Assembly: GCA_905215805.1 (NCBI GenBank)
Contig: CAJMRL010000003.1
Span: 124,001 to 188,000 of the forward strand
DNA length: 64,000 nt
Direction: 5' to 3'
DNA from: an uncultured bacterium
GTDB lineage: Bacteria > Bacillota > Clostridia > UBA1381
Shown here: piece by piece, positions 34,611-42,759 of the stretch
Layout of the letters: every line of letters starts with the position of its first letter
Numbering within the stretch: the first letter of the stretch is position 1
Position numbers and translations under genes: made by a program
The notes under the pieces: model-generated
Databases searched by the model: none
What the model was told of the DNA's origin: nothing
What the model saw: the letters and a program-made list of their open reading frames with translations, nothing else

Positions 34611-35250
34611 AATATATTTAGACGATGCCATGCATAATCTCGGTGAAATGTTTGACTATGCGCAAAATGCCTGCCATATTGAGCCGGAGATATTTTGGGA
34701 TATGTTTATTGCAAGTGGATATGCCGATCGTTTTGCAATCGGTATGCCGGCTGTCGTTTCGGGCAGATCCGGTACCGAGATCGCCATGGAGATATTCAGC
34801 AAACAGGATGCAAGCGAAGCTTTCCCGGAGTCGTATAACGGTGTCAGAAAGTCCAAAGCCTATTGGTGTGGCAGTATGCTTGCATATTATCAACGACGCA
34901 CAGGACGCAGTTTTCAGGATATACACAAGCGAATTGCATACAGTGACATAGAGAAACTTTATCCAACATTGCATGATGCGTCGAAAGAGCAGGTTGCAGA
35001 TTTAATGGATCAGCAGATTCATAATAAAAAAGAGCCTACACGACTCCATACTCTGCGTCTGGCAGGTGGATATACGCAGAAAGAGCTGGCTGAAAAATCC
35101 GGCGTAAACCTGAGGACTCTGCAACAGTATGAGATCCGTGGAAAGGATATCAACAAAGCGGCTTCCGCAAATCTAATGGCGCTTGCAAAGGTGCTTGGCT
35201 GCCACATGGAGGATCTTATGGAATATGATACGGAAGATGTTGAAGAATGA
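34591..35250 (+). CDS. HTH antitoxin-like partner of the DUF3990 protein
   Basis: The 219-aa protein has an N-terminal helical domain (YNKIYLDDAMHNLGEMFDYA, FWDMFIASGYADRF) and a C-terminal Cro/CI HTH (LRLAGGYTQKELAEKSGVNL) ending in MEDLMEYDTEDVEE. ATG 34591 follows GAGGAGGTG and lies inside the toxin gene end. A degraded copy of its C-terminus occurs at 37141-37209. The neutralising function is inferred from overlap and domain type. Confidence 0.7.
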   Translation: MIHAYNKIYLDDAMHNLGEMFDYAQNACHIEPEIFWDMFIASGYADRFAIGMPAVVSGRSGTEIAMEIFSKQDASEAFPESYNGVRKSKAYWCGSMLAYYQRRTGRSFQDIHKRIAYSDIEKLYPTLHDASKEQVADLMDQQIHNKKEPTRLHTLRLAGGYTQKELAEKSGVNLRTLQQYEIRGKDINKAASANLMALAKVLGCHMEDLMEYDTEDVEE

Positions 35251-35344
35251 TTGATTATGTGTCTACAAAAAGCATTTATCAGGACATCTGAAGATGTTCA
35301 TAAACACATCATAGAGATGATATAAAATGGAAGGAGAATCAAAA

Positions 35345-35854
35345 TTGATAAATAAGTTTTATCCATGGACGATTGACATAGATGCAAATGCGACAAAAAA
35401 GCTTTATCAGAAAAGAAATTTCGCAACAGATCAAACGGCCAATCAACATTTTTTAGAGTCTATTACAGAAAAACAAAAAGCCTTTTTTGATATGCTTGGC
35501 GTAGACATCATGAGAGTTAAGGCAGATGAAAAGCAATGGGATTTGTCCGCCGATGAGGAATCGGAATATAACGGCGAGCTTTACCGGTTGGCAGTTGATT
35601 TTTTGATGGTTGGTAGTTTTGTTGCAATTCCGGATTATCAAAAAGATTTATACGGCGATGATGAAATGTTTGGGAAATCCCTTCCTGAGGCATTAGAGAT
35701 TGTGCAGATGGAAGATGACAATCTTCCGACATACGAATTGGACAATATGAACATTGTATTTAAACATCCTTGTTTTCACTTTGAGGAGCCGGAATTTCAA
35801 GAGTGGGACTGCGGATATGTCCTCGGTACTATACTTATTTTTAAGGATTGCTGA
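35345..35854 (+). CDS. uncharacterised protein, 169 aa, TTG start
   Basis: GGAAGGAG is followed at 8 bases by TTG 35345, so the protein probably begins there. An ATG at 35327 overlaps the ribosome site itself. The acidic soluble protein contains FYPWTIDIDANATKKLY and MFGKSLPEALEIVQMEDDNLP. I do not recognise the family. Confidence 0.55.
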   Translation: MINKFYPWTIDIDANATKKLYQKRNFATDQTANQHFLESITEKQKAFFDMLGVDIMRVKADEKQWDLSADEESEYNGELYRLAVDFLMVGSFVAIPDYQKDLYGDDEMFGKSLPEALEIVQMEDDNLPTYELDNMNIVFKHPCFHFEEPEFQEWDCGYVLGTILIFKDC

Positions 35855-35887
35855 ATTTTTCGTTTTAAGCAGAAAGGTTTTGGAAAG

Positions 35888-36649
35888 ATGAGCAATTGGT
35901 TTACTATAGATAAAATAGACGCTGATACCTATTGTATCAGTGAATACCGGCACTGGGAGGAGACGCATTGCTATTTGTTGAACGGGTCGGAGCGGAGTCT
36001 GCTGATCGATACGGGTCTGGGGATCTGCAATATATATAACGAAGTTGTTAAACTGACCGATAAGCATGTAACAGCGGTTTCGACGCACATCCATTGGGAC
36101 CATATCGGCGGGCATTGGTATTTCCCTGATTTTTATGCGCATGCGTATGAGCTTGACTGGCTGAACGGCGGATTTCCGCAGCCTATTGAGACTATCAAAA
36201 CGTATGTGACGGATCGATGTGACCTTCCTGAAGGGTTTGATATCAATGCTTACAGGTTTTTTCAAGGAACGCCGACGAAAGTCCTGCATGGCGATGAAAC
36301 TATAGATATAGGCGGGCGGTATGTTGAGGTACTGCATACGCCTGGGCATTCTCCGGGGCACATGTGCTTTTGGGAGCCGGAACGGGGGTATCTTTTTACA
36401 GGTGATCTGGTATATAAGGATACTCTGTTTGCTTACTATCCGTCAACAGACCCGGAGGCATATCTGCGTTCCTTGGAGACAGTGGCGGCTCTGTCCGTAA
36501 AGAGGGTTTTTCCCGCACATCACTCTTTGGATATTCATCCTGAAATCCTGATACGAATGCGTGATGCGCTGCGGCAGCTGAAAGCAGACGGAAAGCTGCA
36601 CCATGGCAGCGGGACTTTTGACTATGGAGACTGGGCAATTTGGCTGTAA
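35888..36649 (+). CDS. MBL-fold metallohydrolase
   Basis: The 253-aa protein has the metallo-beta-lactamase core: STHIHWDHIGGH (HxHxDH), HTPGHSPGHMCFW, YLFTGDLVYKD and FPAHHSLDI, supplying the two-metal site. The family covers glyoxalase II, lactonases and quorum-quenching enzymes, and the substrate cannot be read. It is a single gene with an AAAGG-type site. Confidence 0.85.
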   Translation: MSNWFTIDKIDADTYCISEYRHWEETHCYLLNGSERSLLIDTGLGICNIYNEVVKLTDKHVTAVSTHIHWDHIGGHWYFPDFYAHAYELDWLNGGFPQPIETIKTYVTDRCDLPEGFDINAYRFFQGTPTKVLHGDETIDIGGRYVEVLHTPGHSPGHMCFWEPERGYLFTGDLVYKDTLFAYYPSTDPEAYLRSLETVAALSVKRVFPAHHSLDIHPEILIRMRDALRQLKADGKLHHGSGTFDYGDWAIWL

Positions 36650-36677
36650 GATTGTTTATACATGGGGGTATGTAACA

Positions 36678-37124
36678 ATGAAAAAAATCATATCAATATT
36701 TTTAATGCTAACTTTCACATTTGCTCTTTCTGCGTGTAATTCAGATGAGATTGCAATTGAAGATTACGAGTGGAAGATGAGGACGGTTATGAGAAACGAT
36801 ATTGAAGTTGCTCAAAATGAAGATGAGCTCGTAGTTGCTGTGGGAGAAGCTGACGAGTTGTATCCTGACGCTGAAATTGTGGATTTAACCATGATTGCCA
36901 AAAACGGTGAAATTACCGTTACGGATACAACTAACAACAAAACATATAACGGAACCTATAAAGTCAGTCAGGAAACGCCGGACGGAACAGATTATGAGGT
37001 GACGATTGACGGCGTCATCGGTCATGCCACCGCATCGCCGACAGAATATTATAGTGGGTCAGAAATTCCGACTCTGCCGATCAATATAGATGGCTATTCC
37101 ATATATTTTATTCCGAAGGAATAA
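36678..37124 (+). CDS. small lipoprotein
   Basis: The 148-aa protein has a lipoprotein signal (MKKIISIFLMLTFTFALSAC) with the lipobox LSAC, so Cys20 is the likely lipidated residue. The mature part is acidic with short beta repeats (GEITVTDTTNNKTYNGTYKV). Function unknown. ATG 36678 is chosen because the signal peptide begins there. Confidence 0.7.
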   Translation: MKKIISIFLMLTFTFALSACNSDEIAIEDYEWKMRTVMRNDIEVAQNEDELVVAVGEADELYPDAEIVDLTMIAKNGEITVTDTTNNKTYNGTYKVSQETPDGTDYEVTIDGVIGHATASPTEYYSGSEIPTLPINIDGYSIYFIPKE

Positions 37125-37140
37125 ATTGCTTTCCACGAGT

Positions 37141-37209
37141 CTGATGACACTTGCAAAAGTGTTTGGCTGCCATATGGAAGATTTGATGGAATATGATACG
37201 GAAGAGTGA
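37141..37209 (+). pseudogene. remnant of a second HTH antitoxin C-terminus
   Basis: The frame reads LMTLAKVFGCHMEDLMEYDTEE and then stops, nearly identical to the end of the antitoxin at 34591-35250 (LMALAKVLGCHMEDLMEYDTED). Only about 23 codons remain, and the upstream frame is unrelated. It marks a deleted or recombined duplicate of the DUF3990/HTH module. Confidence 0.85.
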
Positions 37210-37270
37210 AGACTTTTCCTCTATACTTACTCTATAGAGACAGGATTGCTTTAAGAAAGGCGATAAAAGG

Positions 37271-38188
37271 ATGAATGAAAAATATTATGATCACAGCGGA
37301 CTGAAATATTACGAGATCGCTAATAACCTGCAGCCTCTTGTTTTAATCCACGCTCAAGGCGTAGACGGAAGCAGTTATACAAATGTTGCAAAGCAGTTAT
37401 CAAAAAAGTTTCATATTTATTCGATTGATTGCTATGGCCACGGAGGCAGCAGACATGATCCTGCGGCTTACAACATTAAAAGTATAAGCGAAGCTGTCAT
37501 TGATTTTATCGAGCATGTTATACAAAACAAGGTATGGCTGATTGGACATTCTTCAGGCGGCTTGATTGCTGCATTTATAGCTGCCGAGACAGACCTTTGC
37601 GATAAGCTGATACTGGAAGATCCGCCGTTTTTTTCGTCGCAGGGAGAACGCAGGAAAAAGACGTTTAATTATGTGGATCTATCAACAATATGCCACAATT
37701 ATAATATGCAGAGCGAGCAAACAGATTTTGTCCTTTATTATTTCGCCAACCAATATGCGTGGCATTTTTTCCCCGAAAAATCACGGGACAAAGTCAGAGC
37801 TACGCTCGTAAAAATGGCTGCTGCATACAGAAAAAAGCATCCTGACAAGGATTTAAAGGTATTGTTTTGGCCCAAAGCCGCTTTGGCAGGGTTTCAGGGT
37901 ATGAACAATTACGATCCACTGTTTGGGGAAATGTTTTACAATGATAGTTTTCATTGCGGGATTTTACATGAGGATATATTAAGAAAAGTTCACTGTGATA
38001 CAATTTTTATGAAAGCAAAAACCAACATAGACAGTGACGGACTTTTAATGGCCGCATTAAGCGATGATGATGTCAAGCGTGTTTCCGAGGTTATTGCCAA
38101 TTGTGAAATATTACGGTTTGACTGCGGTCACGGTATCCACATTGAACAGCCGAAAGAATTTATACGATGCTTAATGAATTTAAAATAA
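37271..38188 (+). CDS. alpha/beta hydrolase
   Basis: The 305-aa protein has the nucleophile elbow WLIGHSSGGLIAAF near residue 95, an oxyanion-type LVLIHAQGVDGSS start and a terminal catalytic His in DCGHGIHIEQPKEF. The substrate is unknown. GAAAGGCG precedes the start. It lies directly behind the antitoxin remnant. Confidence 0.85.
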   Translation: MNEKYYDHSGLKYYEIANNLQPLVLIHAQGVDGSSYTNVAKQLSKKFHIYSIDCYGHGGSRHDPAAYNIKSISEAVIDFIEHVIQNKVWLIGHSSGGLIAAFIAAETDLCDKLILEDPPFFSSQGERRKKTFNYVDLSTICHNYNMQSEQTDFVLYYFANQYAWHFFPEKSRDKVRATLVKMAAAYRKKHPDKDLKVLFWPKAALAGFQGMNNYDPLFGEMFYNDSFHCGILHEDILRKVHCDTIFMKAKTNIDSDGLLMAALSDDDVKRVSEVIANCEILRFDCGHGIHIEQPKEFIRCLMNLK

Positions 38189-38276
38189 ATATAGGATCGA
38201 TTTACTGCCCGAGTTCTGATTTGTTTGAAAAAACAAATTGAAACTAATATAAGAAATATGGATTGGAGGTACTTTT

Positions 38277-38350
38277 ATGAAGCGCGGTCTTGATGCTGCT
38301 CCATGCGAGGCTTGATAGGATAGGCTTGTATGGAGCGAATCGTTCTATCC
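38277..38350 (+). promoter_or_regulatory. catA leader peptide and attenuator-like stems
   Basis: TTGGAGGTAC is followed by a 12-codon frame (MKRGLDAAPCEA, 38277-38315) upstream of catA. Two overlapping stems are possible: GCTCCAT (38298-38304) with ATGGAGC (38330-38336), and GGATAG (38318-38323) with CTATCC (38345-38350). The first starts inside the leader codons, so a stalled ribosome would change folding. This fits drug-induced attenuation as known for other cat genes, but the ribosome site of catA at about 38388 is not itself in either stem. Confidence 0.55.
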
Positions 38351-38400
38351 CAATTGCCTTGCATTTTATCAAATAAACAAAAATGTAAAGGAGAATTGAG

Positions 38401-39036
38401 ATGAATTATAAAACAATTGATTTAAACACATGGGACAGAGGTAAACTTTTCACATTCTATATTGAAAAGATGCGTATTGTGATGAGTTTGACAATGGATA
38501 TTGACGTAACCCCATTGGTTAGGTTTACAAAGAAAAACGGGTTAAAATTCTATCCGGCAATGATTTGGGCGGTATCAAAAGTTGTGAATGTTCATGATGA
38601 ATTCAAATGCGGCTGGGATGCGGATGGAAACCTCATCAAGTGGGATGTTGTATCTCCGAGTTATGCGCACTTTCACAAAGAGGATGAAAATTTCACGAAA
38701 ACAGTAACAGAGTTTTCAGACGATCTGTTGGAATTTCACACCAGCTTTCTGAGCGACCGTGAAAAGTATAAGGACGTTCGGGCTATTGCGGAAAACCAGC
38801 CGCCGAATTTCTTTGATGTGACCTGCCTGCCGTGGGTTAGATACAAGCATTTCGACGTCCATGTGTTTGACGAAGGAAAATTCCTTGCCCCTGTGATAAC
38901 CTGGGGCAAGTATGAACCGGAGCACGGAAAGCTTGTGATGCCTCTTACTATGAATATTCATCATGCAGTTGCAGATGGTTTTCATTTGTCAAGATTCTTT
39001 AACGAGGTGCAGGAGCTTATCAATGCTTTGGAATAG
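38401..39036 (+). CDS. catA: type A chloramphenicol O-acetyltransferase
   Basis: CatA acetylates the 3-hydroxyl of chloramphenicol with acetyl-CoA and so inactivates it. The 211-aa length and the catalytic block NIHHAVADGFHLSRF (catalytic His in HHAVADGFH) are diagnostic; YPAMIWAVSKVVN and FFDVTCLPWVRY are other family blocks. CAT trimers act in the cytosol. The motif reads ADG where many CATs have CDG, which is tolerated. Whether it gives clinical resistance cannot be told from sequence. Confidence 0.9.
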   Translation: MNYKTIDLNTWDRGKLFTFYIEKMRIVMSLTMDIDVTPLVRFTKKNGLKFYPAMIWAVSKVVNVHDEFKCGWDADGNLIKWDVVSPSYAHFHKEDENFTKTVTEFSDDLLEFHTSFLSDREKYKDVRAIAENQPPNFFDVTCLPWVRYKHFDVHVFDEGKFLAPVITWGKYEPEHGKLVMPLTMNIHHAVADGFHLSRFFNEVQELINALE

Positions 39037-39121
39037 ATTATTGAGAGGTGACAGAGGTGAAACGTTGCATTGCAGCTGCCGATATAGTTAAATAATAAAA
39101 ATACAATCGGAGGTTTTTATC

Positions 39122-39751
39122 ATGACTATATCGGAGAAAACAATATATCCCCGCACAGGTGATACACAGACTGTTTATTTAAAGAATGTCATTACAGACG
39201 CGAACATCGAAGTCGGTGATTATACCATGTACAATGATTTTGTGAATAATCCAAGAGACTTTCAAAAAAACAATGTATTGTATCACTATCCTATCAACCA
39301 CGACAGGCTAATTATCGGAAAATTCTGCTCGATTGCATGTGGGGCGAAATTTATTTTTACGAGTGCCAACCATAAACTGGGCTCACTGTCCACTTATCCT
39401 TTTCCGCTGTTCTTTGAAGAATGGGATCTGGACAGGGCCAATGTAACAGATTCATGGGATCATAAAGGCGATATTGTGATCGGAAACGATGTGTGGATCG
39501 GATATGAAGCCGTCGTTATGCAGGGCGTAACGATCGGTGATGGTGCTATCATCGGCGCCCGTGCGGTTGTGACCAAAGATATTCCGCCATATACCATTGT
39601 CGGCGGAGTTCCGGCCAAACCGATCAGAAAAAGATTTTCTGACGATATAATTGCACGGCTGCTTGAAATCAAGTGGTGGGATTGGTCCGATGACAAGATC
39701 AAGGAGAATATTTCTGCGATCCAAAGCGGGAATATCCATAACCTGAAATAA
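39122..39751 (+). CDS. xenobiotic acetyltransferase, left-handed beta-helix type (CatB/Vat family)
   Basis: The 209-aa protein has the hexapeptide repeats of the XAT family (IGNDVWIGYEAVVMQGVTIGDG, given here in part as IGNDVWIGYEAVV) and the SANHKL loop with the probable catalytic His. The terminal WWDWSDDKI helix is also typical. Type B CATs and Vat streptogramin A acetyltransferases share this fold. Position next to catA suggests a chloramphenicol or streptogramin substrate, but sequence alone does not decide. AATCGGAGG precedes the ATG. Confidence 0.85.
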   Translation: MTISEKTIYPRTGDTQTVYLKNVITDANIEVGDYTMYNDFVNNPRDFQKNNVLYHYPINHDRLIIGKFCSIACGAKFIFTSANHKLGSLSTYPFPLFFEEWDLDRANVTDSWDHKGDIVIGNDVWIGYEAVVMQGVTIGDGAIIGARAVVTKDIPPYTIVGGVPAKPIRKRFSDDIIARLLEIKWWDWSDDKIKENISAIQSGNIHNLK

Positions 39752-39763
39752 GCTGACAGTTGG

Positions 39764-39793
39764 CATTGCAGGGGATGAGAGTCCCCTGCAATG
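39764..39793 (+). terminator. 12-bp perfect hairpin behind the XAT gene
   Basis: CATTGCAGGGGA-TGAGAG-TCCCCTGCAATG is a long perfect stem with no T-tract. It may protect the mRNA end, or it may be a remnant of a mobile element. Confidence 0.5.
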
Positions 39794-39828
39794 TGTAGCT
39801 GCTTGATATTACGCAAGGAGGTGCTGTG

Positions 39829-40476
39829 ATGAAGATAGAGATAGGTAAAGAATTACCGGAATATTTTAAACCTTCCTATCCGGAGGAATTTGAACTGTTT
39901 TCGCATTTTGAGGTAACTGCGGGAATACCGACGGCTTTATTTGCGATCACTACATGGAAGGAAAACTGCAAGCCAAACGTGTGCTTTCATGCATGGAGCT
40001 GCTTTCACGGCGACAAGACTGCGTTCTTTGCCATAATGGGAAATCTGTACCGGCATACGCACACCTACGCCAATATCAAAAGGGAAAAATGCTTTTGCAT
40101 CAATTTCCTTCCGATAAGCTGCTATGACAAGCTTGTCGATACAATAAACCATAACGGCTATGAGGACGATGAATTTGCGACAGGAGGCTTTACGCTGTCC
40201 AATGCAAAAACGATAAACGCGCCTGTTATTGACGAAGCGTTCATCAATATGGAATGCACCTTAAAGGATATCCGGGACCTGAGCGGTGCAGGGATAACCG
40301 CAATGGTCACAGGGCAGGTACAGCATATTTCCGTTGAGAAAGAGTATGCGCAGGGCTATGAGAAGCGGTACGGCAGAGACGGCTTCATGATGCTGATACC
40401 CGCACCACAAGACCTTGTTACCGGAGAGCCGAATCAGTCAGCGATTGCAACGGTGCATATCGAAAAATACGATTGA
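39829..40476 (+). CDS. flavin reductase-like FMN-binding protein
   Basis: The 215-aa protein shows the flavin reductase-like layout: GIPTALFAITTW, PNVCFHAWSCFHGD, a CFCINFLPIS strand and GITAMVTGQVQHI. These proteins bind FMN and use NAD(P)H or act as electron-transfer modules. AAGGAGGTGCTGTG decides for the ATG at 39829. The physiological substrate is unknown. Confidence 0.75.
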   Translation: MKIEIGKELPEYFKPSYPEEFELFSHFEVTAGIPTALFAITTWKENCKPNVCFHAWSCFHGDKTAFFAIMGNLYRHTHTYANIKREKCFCINFLPISCYDKLVDTINHNGYEDDEFATGGFTLSNAKTINAPVIDEAFINMECTLKDIRDLSGAGITAMVTGQVQHISVEKEYAQGYEKRYGRDGFMMLIPAPQDLVTGEPNQSAIATVHIEKYD

Positions 40477-40576
40477 TTTGGGGAAGGAAGTGTGAAAATA
40501 GTAACTGCAAATATAAAAACGCTTAACAGGACAGCACTACCTATGCGGTCAAGGCAGAAAGCTCTGGAGGAACAAA

Positions 40577-40987
40577 ATGGATAATAAGAAGATCGTCAAA
40601 TATTTTTATGAAGTGATTGTTTCTGAAAATATGCTTGATAAATTGTCTGAGTATATATCGGAGGACTGTGTATTCAGAATAGGAGAAAAAACTACTTTCG
40701 TGGGCGTGGACGGAATGAGACAGCACCTGATGGCTTTGAAAAAAACCTATCCTGACTACACAATGAAGATTCTCCGCCAATATGAGGAGGATGACTATGT
40801 TATTTCAGAGTATATTATGAGAGGCACTCATAAAGGTGAGTTCGTTGGAATAACGCCCACAAATAAAATTCTGGAAATTACAGGGATTGATATAGATAAG
40901 GTTACAAGTGGGAAAATTGCCGAACATAGCGGAGTGGCAAACACCTTTGAAACTTTTTTAGAACATCGTTTAATCAGACCTGTATAA
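40577..40987 (+). CDS. SnoaL-like / NTF2-fold protein
   Basis: The 136-aa protein has the NTF2-like pattern of SnoaL polyketide cyclase relatives: an N-terminal helix (KIVKYFYEVIVSENMLDKL), EYISEDCVF, KKTYPDYTMKIL and GTHKGEFVGITPTNK. In accessory islands such proteins are usually annotated ester cyclases without known substrate. GGAGGAAC precedes the start. Confidence 0.75.
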   Translation: MDNKKIVKYFYEVIVSENMLDKLSEYISEDCVFRIGEKTTFVGVDGMRQHLMALKKTYPDYTMKILRQYEEDDYVISEYIMRGTHKGEFVGITPTNKILEITGIDIDKVTSGKIAEHSGVANTFETFLEHRLIRPV

Positions 40988-41026
40988 AGTATGGCTTGGT
41001 GCGATGGGAATTATGGAGAGTGTGAA

Positions 41027-41212
41027 ATGGCAATTTCAAATAGGAAAGCGATGATCCACAGCGGGCTTCGCCAAGTGCGGGATTTGGTTTTAGACATTGA
41101 GAATTACGCCTCTTGGAGAAGTGATCTGAGTAAGGCAGAAGTTATAAGCGACAAGCAATTTGTCGAATATACAAAAGACGGCCAAAGGAACAATGTATGT
41201 TTTGGACGATGA
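41027..41212 (+). pseudogene. truncated SRPBCC-family protein, N-terminal fragment
   Basis: The frame begins MAISNRKAMIHSGLRQVRDLV and continues NYASWRSDLSKAEVI, VEYTKDG, which is the start of SRPBCC (START-like) proteins of about 140 aa. It then runs out of homology at QRNNVCFGR and stops. The break coincides with the beginning of a GNAT-like gene in another frame, so a deletion appears to have joined the two. Confidence 0.7.
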
Positions 41213-41531
41213 TGGAATTAAGTGCGAATGTGTGGTAACAGACGAAGGGAACGGCATTCTTGAAATCAAAAATATTGCAACTGAACCAGAATATCAGGGG
41301 AAGGGTTACGGCAAAGCACTAATTGACTTTGTTGCTACGACATACAAAGGAAAGTATTCTATATTGCAAGTTGGCACAGGGGATAGCCCGTTGACAATCC
41401 CTTTTTATGAGAAATGTGGATTTATTCGTTCGCATAGCATTAGAAATTTCTTCACGGATAACTATGACCATCCAATATATGAAGCAGGTACTCAACTGGT
41501 AGATATGATTTATTTGCAAAAAAAAATATAA
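41193..41531 (+). CDS. GNAT-family acetyltransferase, 112 aa, probably N-terminally truncated
   Basis: The acetyl-CoA binding motif is present (IATEPEYQGKGYGKALIDFV) and is followed by FYEKCGFIRSHS. The first strand and helix of a normal GNAT fold seem short, and the gene starts inside the SRPBCC remnant. ATG 41193 follows AAAGGAAC. It may still be expressed as a short enzyme or may be a product of the deletion. Confidence 0.65.
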   Translation: MYVLDDDGIKCECVVTDEGNGILEIKNIATEPEYQGKGYGKALIDFVATTYKGKYSILQVGTGDSPLTIPFYEKCGFIRSHSIRNFFTDNYDHPIYEAGTQLVDMIYLQKKI

Positions 41532-41610
41532 ATTCCCATTTATCGGGGAGTTGTGTAAAGCGACAAATTGGAATTGATAAGGTTATGATAATAGAGAGTA
41601 GGTGCTCGGC

Positions 41611-41793
41611 ATGAAAAAGAAAGTGTTTATAGTGATTTTAATTTTAGCAATCATTGGGCTATTGACTGGTATTAGCTATTTGGTAGAAGGCATTAGTACA
41701 AGAGGAATAGATGGCGTTAATTATGGAAGAGTTATCTTTCCATTACTGATTGGGGTAATCGCTGTTTACTTTTTGAAAAGGGAGAAGAAATAA
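41611..41793 (+). CDS. small membrane protein, 60 aa
   Basis: Two hydrophobic segments (KVFIVILILAIIGLLTGISY and VIFPLLIGVIAVYFL) make up most of the protein, and it ends KREKK. AGTAGGTG lies upstream of ATG 41611. No family is recognised. Confidence 0.55.
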   Translation: MKKKVFIVILILAIIGLLTGISYLVEGISTRGIDGVNYGRVIFPLLIGVIAVYFLKREKK

Positions 41794-41828
41794 TCAATAG
41801 AAAAGTCCTAAATTGTGGAGGAGATACA

Positions 41829-42242
41829 ATGCTTGAAAATATACCCACTCAATCGACTATGACCGAATTGCTCGGACAACCTTTGTTTGAGGTTTGGCAA
41901 GAGCTGTGTTCGGTGATTGATGAGAAATACGATATGGAACGGCTGTGGAACACAGGCGGTAAGAACTGGACTTACGAATATAAGTATCGCAGAGGCGGCA
42001 AAACGCTTTGCAGTCTATACGCAAAAAGGAATTGCGTTGGGTTTATGATCATTTTCGGAAAAGACGAAAGAGCAAAATTTGAAGATATAAGAGATACGCT
42101 TTCTGACTCCGTTTGCAGGCGATATGATGAAGCACAGACATATCGTGATGGAAAATGGGTAATGTTTGAACCGACCGATACTGCTGCATTTGATGATTAT
42201 ATGAAGCTGTTGGCCATTAAAAGAAAACCGAATCGGAAATAG
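41829..42242 (+). CDS. DUF3788 family protein
   Basis: The 137-aa protein matches DUF3788: LFEVWQELCSVIDEKYDME, WNTGGKNWTYEYKYRRGGKTL, CVGFMIIFGKDERAKFE and a late DGKWVMFE. It is a small soluble family of unknown function often carried in resistance-type islands. TGGAGGAGAT precedes the start. Confidence 0.8.
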   Translation: MLENIPTQSTMTELLGQPLFEVWQELCSVIDEKYDMERLWNTGGKNWTYEYKYRRGGKTLCSLYAKRNCVGFMIIFGKDERAKFEDIRDTLSDSVCRRYDEAQTYRDGKWVMFEPTDTAAFDDYMKLLAIKRKPNRK

Positions 42243-42265
42243 TAATGTGAATATTGGGAGAAAAA

Positions 42266-42724
42266 ATGAAATTAAAAAATCCTATGCTGGTAGTAACTGA
42301 TATAGACAAATCGGTTGAATTTTATAAAAAGGTCTTTGGACTTCATGTGATTATGGACTTTGGGGCAAATAAGACACTAACGGGCGGTTTAGCCTTGCAA
42401 ACGGTTGAAACATATGAAGAATTTATCGGGATAAATGACATTTCTTTCGGTGGCAACAACTTTGAGCTTTATTTTGAGGAAGATGATTTTGATAAATTTG
42501 CCAATAAGTTGAAGGAATGTGATATTGAATATGTCCATCCGATTATAGAACATTCGTGGGGACAGCGAGTCGTTCGCTTCTATGATCCGGACAAACATAT
42601 TATCGAGGTTGGAGAGAATATGAAAGTAGTGTGCAAGCGTTTCTTGGATAGTGGAATGACGCCGGAACAGGTTGCAAAGCGAATGGATGTACCTATGAAA
42701 TTTGTTAATGCATGTATGCGGTAA
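42266..42724 (+). CDS. VOC-family (glyoxalase/bleomycin-resistance fold) protein with C-terminal helix
   Basis: The 152-aa protein has a single VOC module (LVVTDIDKSVEFYKKVFGL, ELYFEEDDFDKF, WGQRVVRFYDPDKHIIEVGE) and a C-terminal segment of about 35 residues (MTPEQVAKRMDVPMKFV) that looks like a small HTH. VOC proteins bind or modify small molecules and drugs. GGGAG precedes ATG 42266. Confidence 0.8.
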   Translation: MKLKNPMLVVTDIDKSVEFYKKVFGLHVIMDFGANKTLTGGLALQTVETYEEFIGINDISFGGNNFELYFEEDDFDKFANKLKECDIEYVHPIIEHSWGQRVVRFYDPDKHIIEVGENMKVVCKRFLDSGMTPEQVAKRMDVPMKFVNACMR

Positions 42725-42759
42725 GGTCAATTTTTTAACGGATAAGGAAAGAGAAAGAC

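Noticed and set aside
39764..39793. Long hairpin behind the XAT gene as an integron attC site, given the many small detoxification genes
   Set aside because: The hairpin is a perfect stem without the bulged bases and core sites of attC, it does not recur between the other genes, and no integrase is seen.
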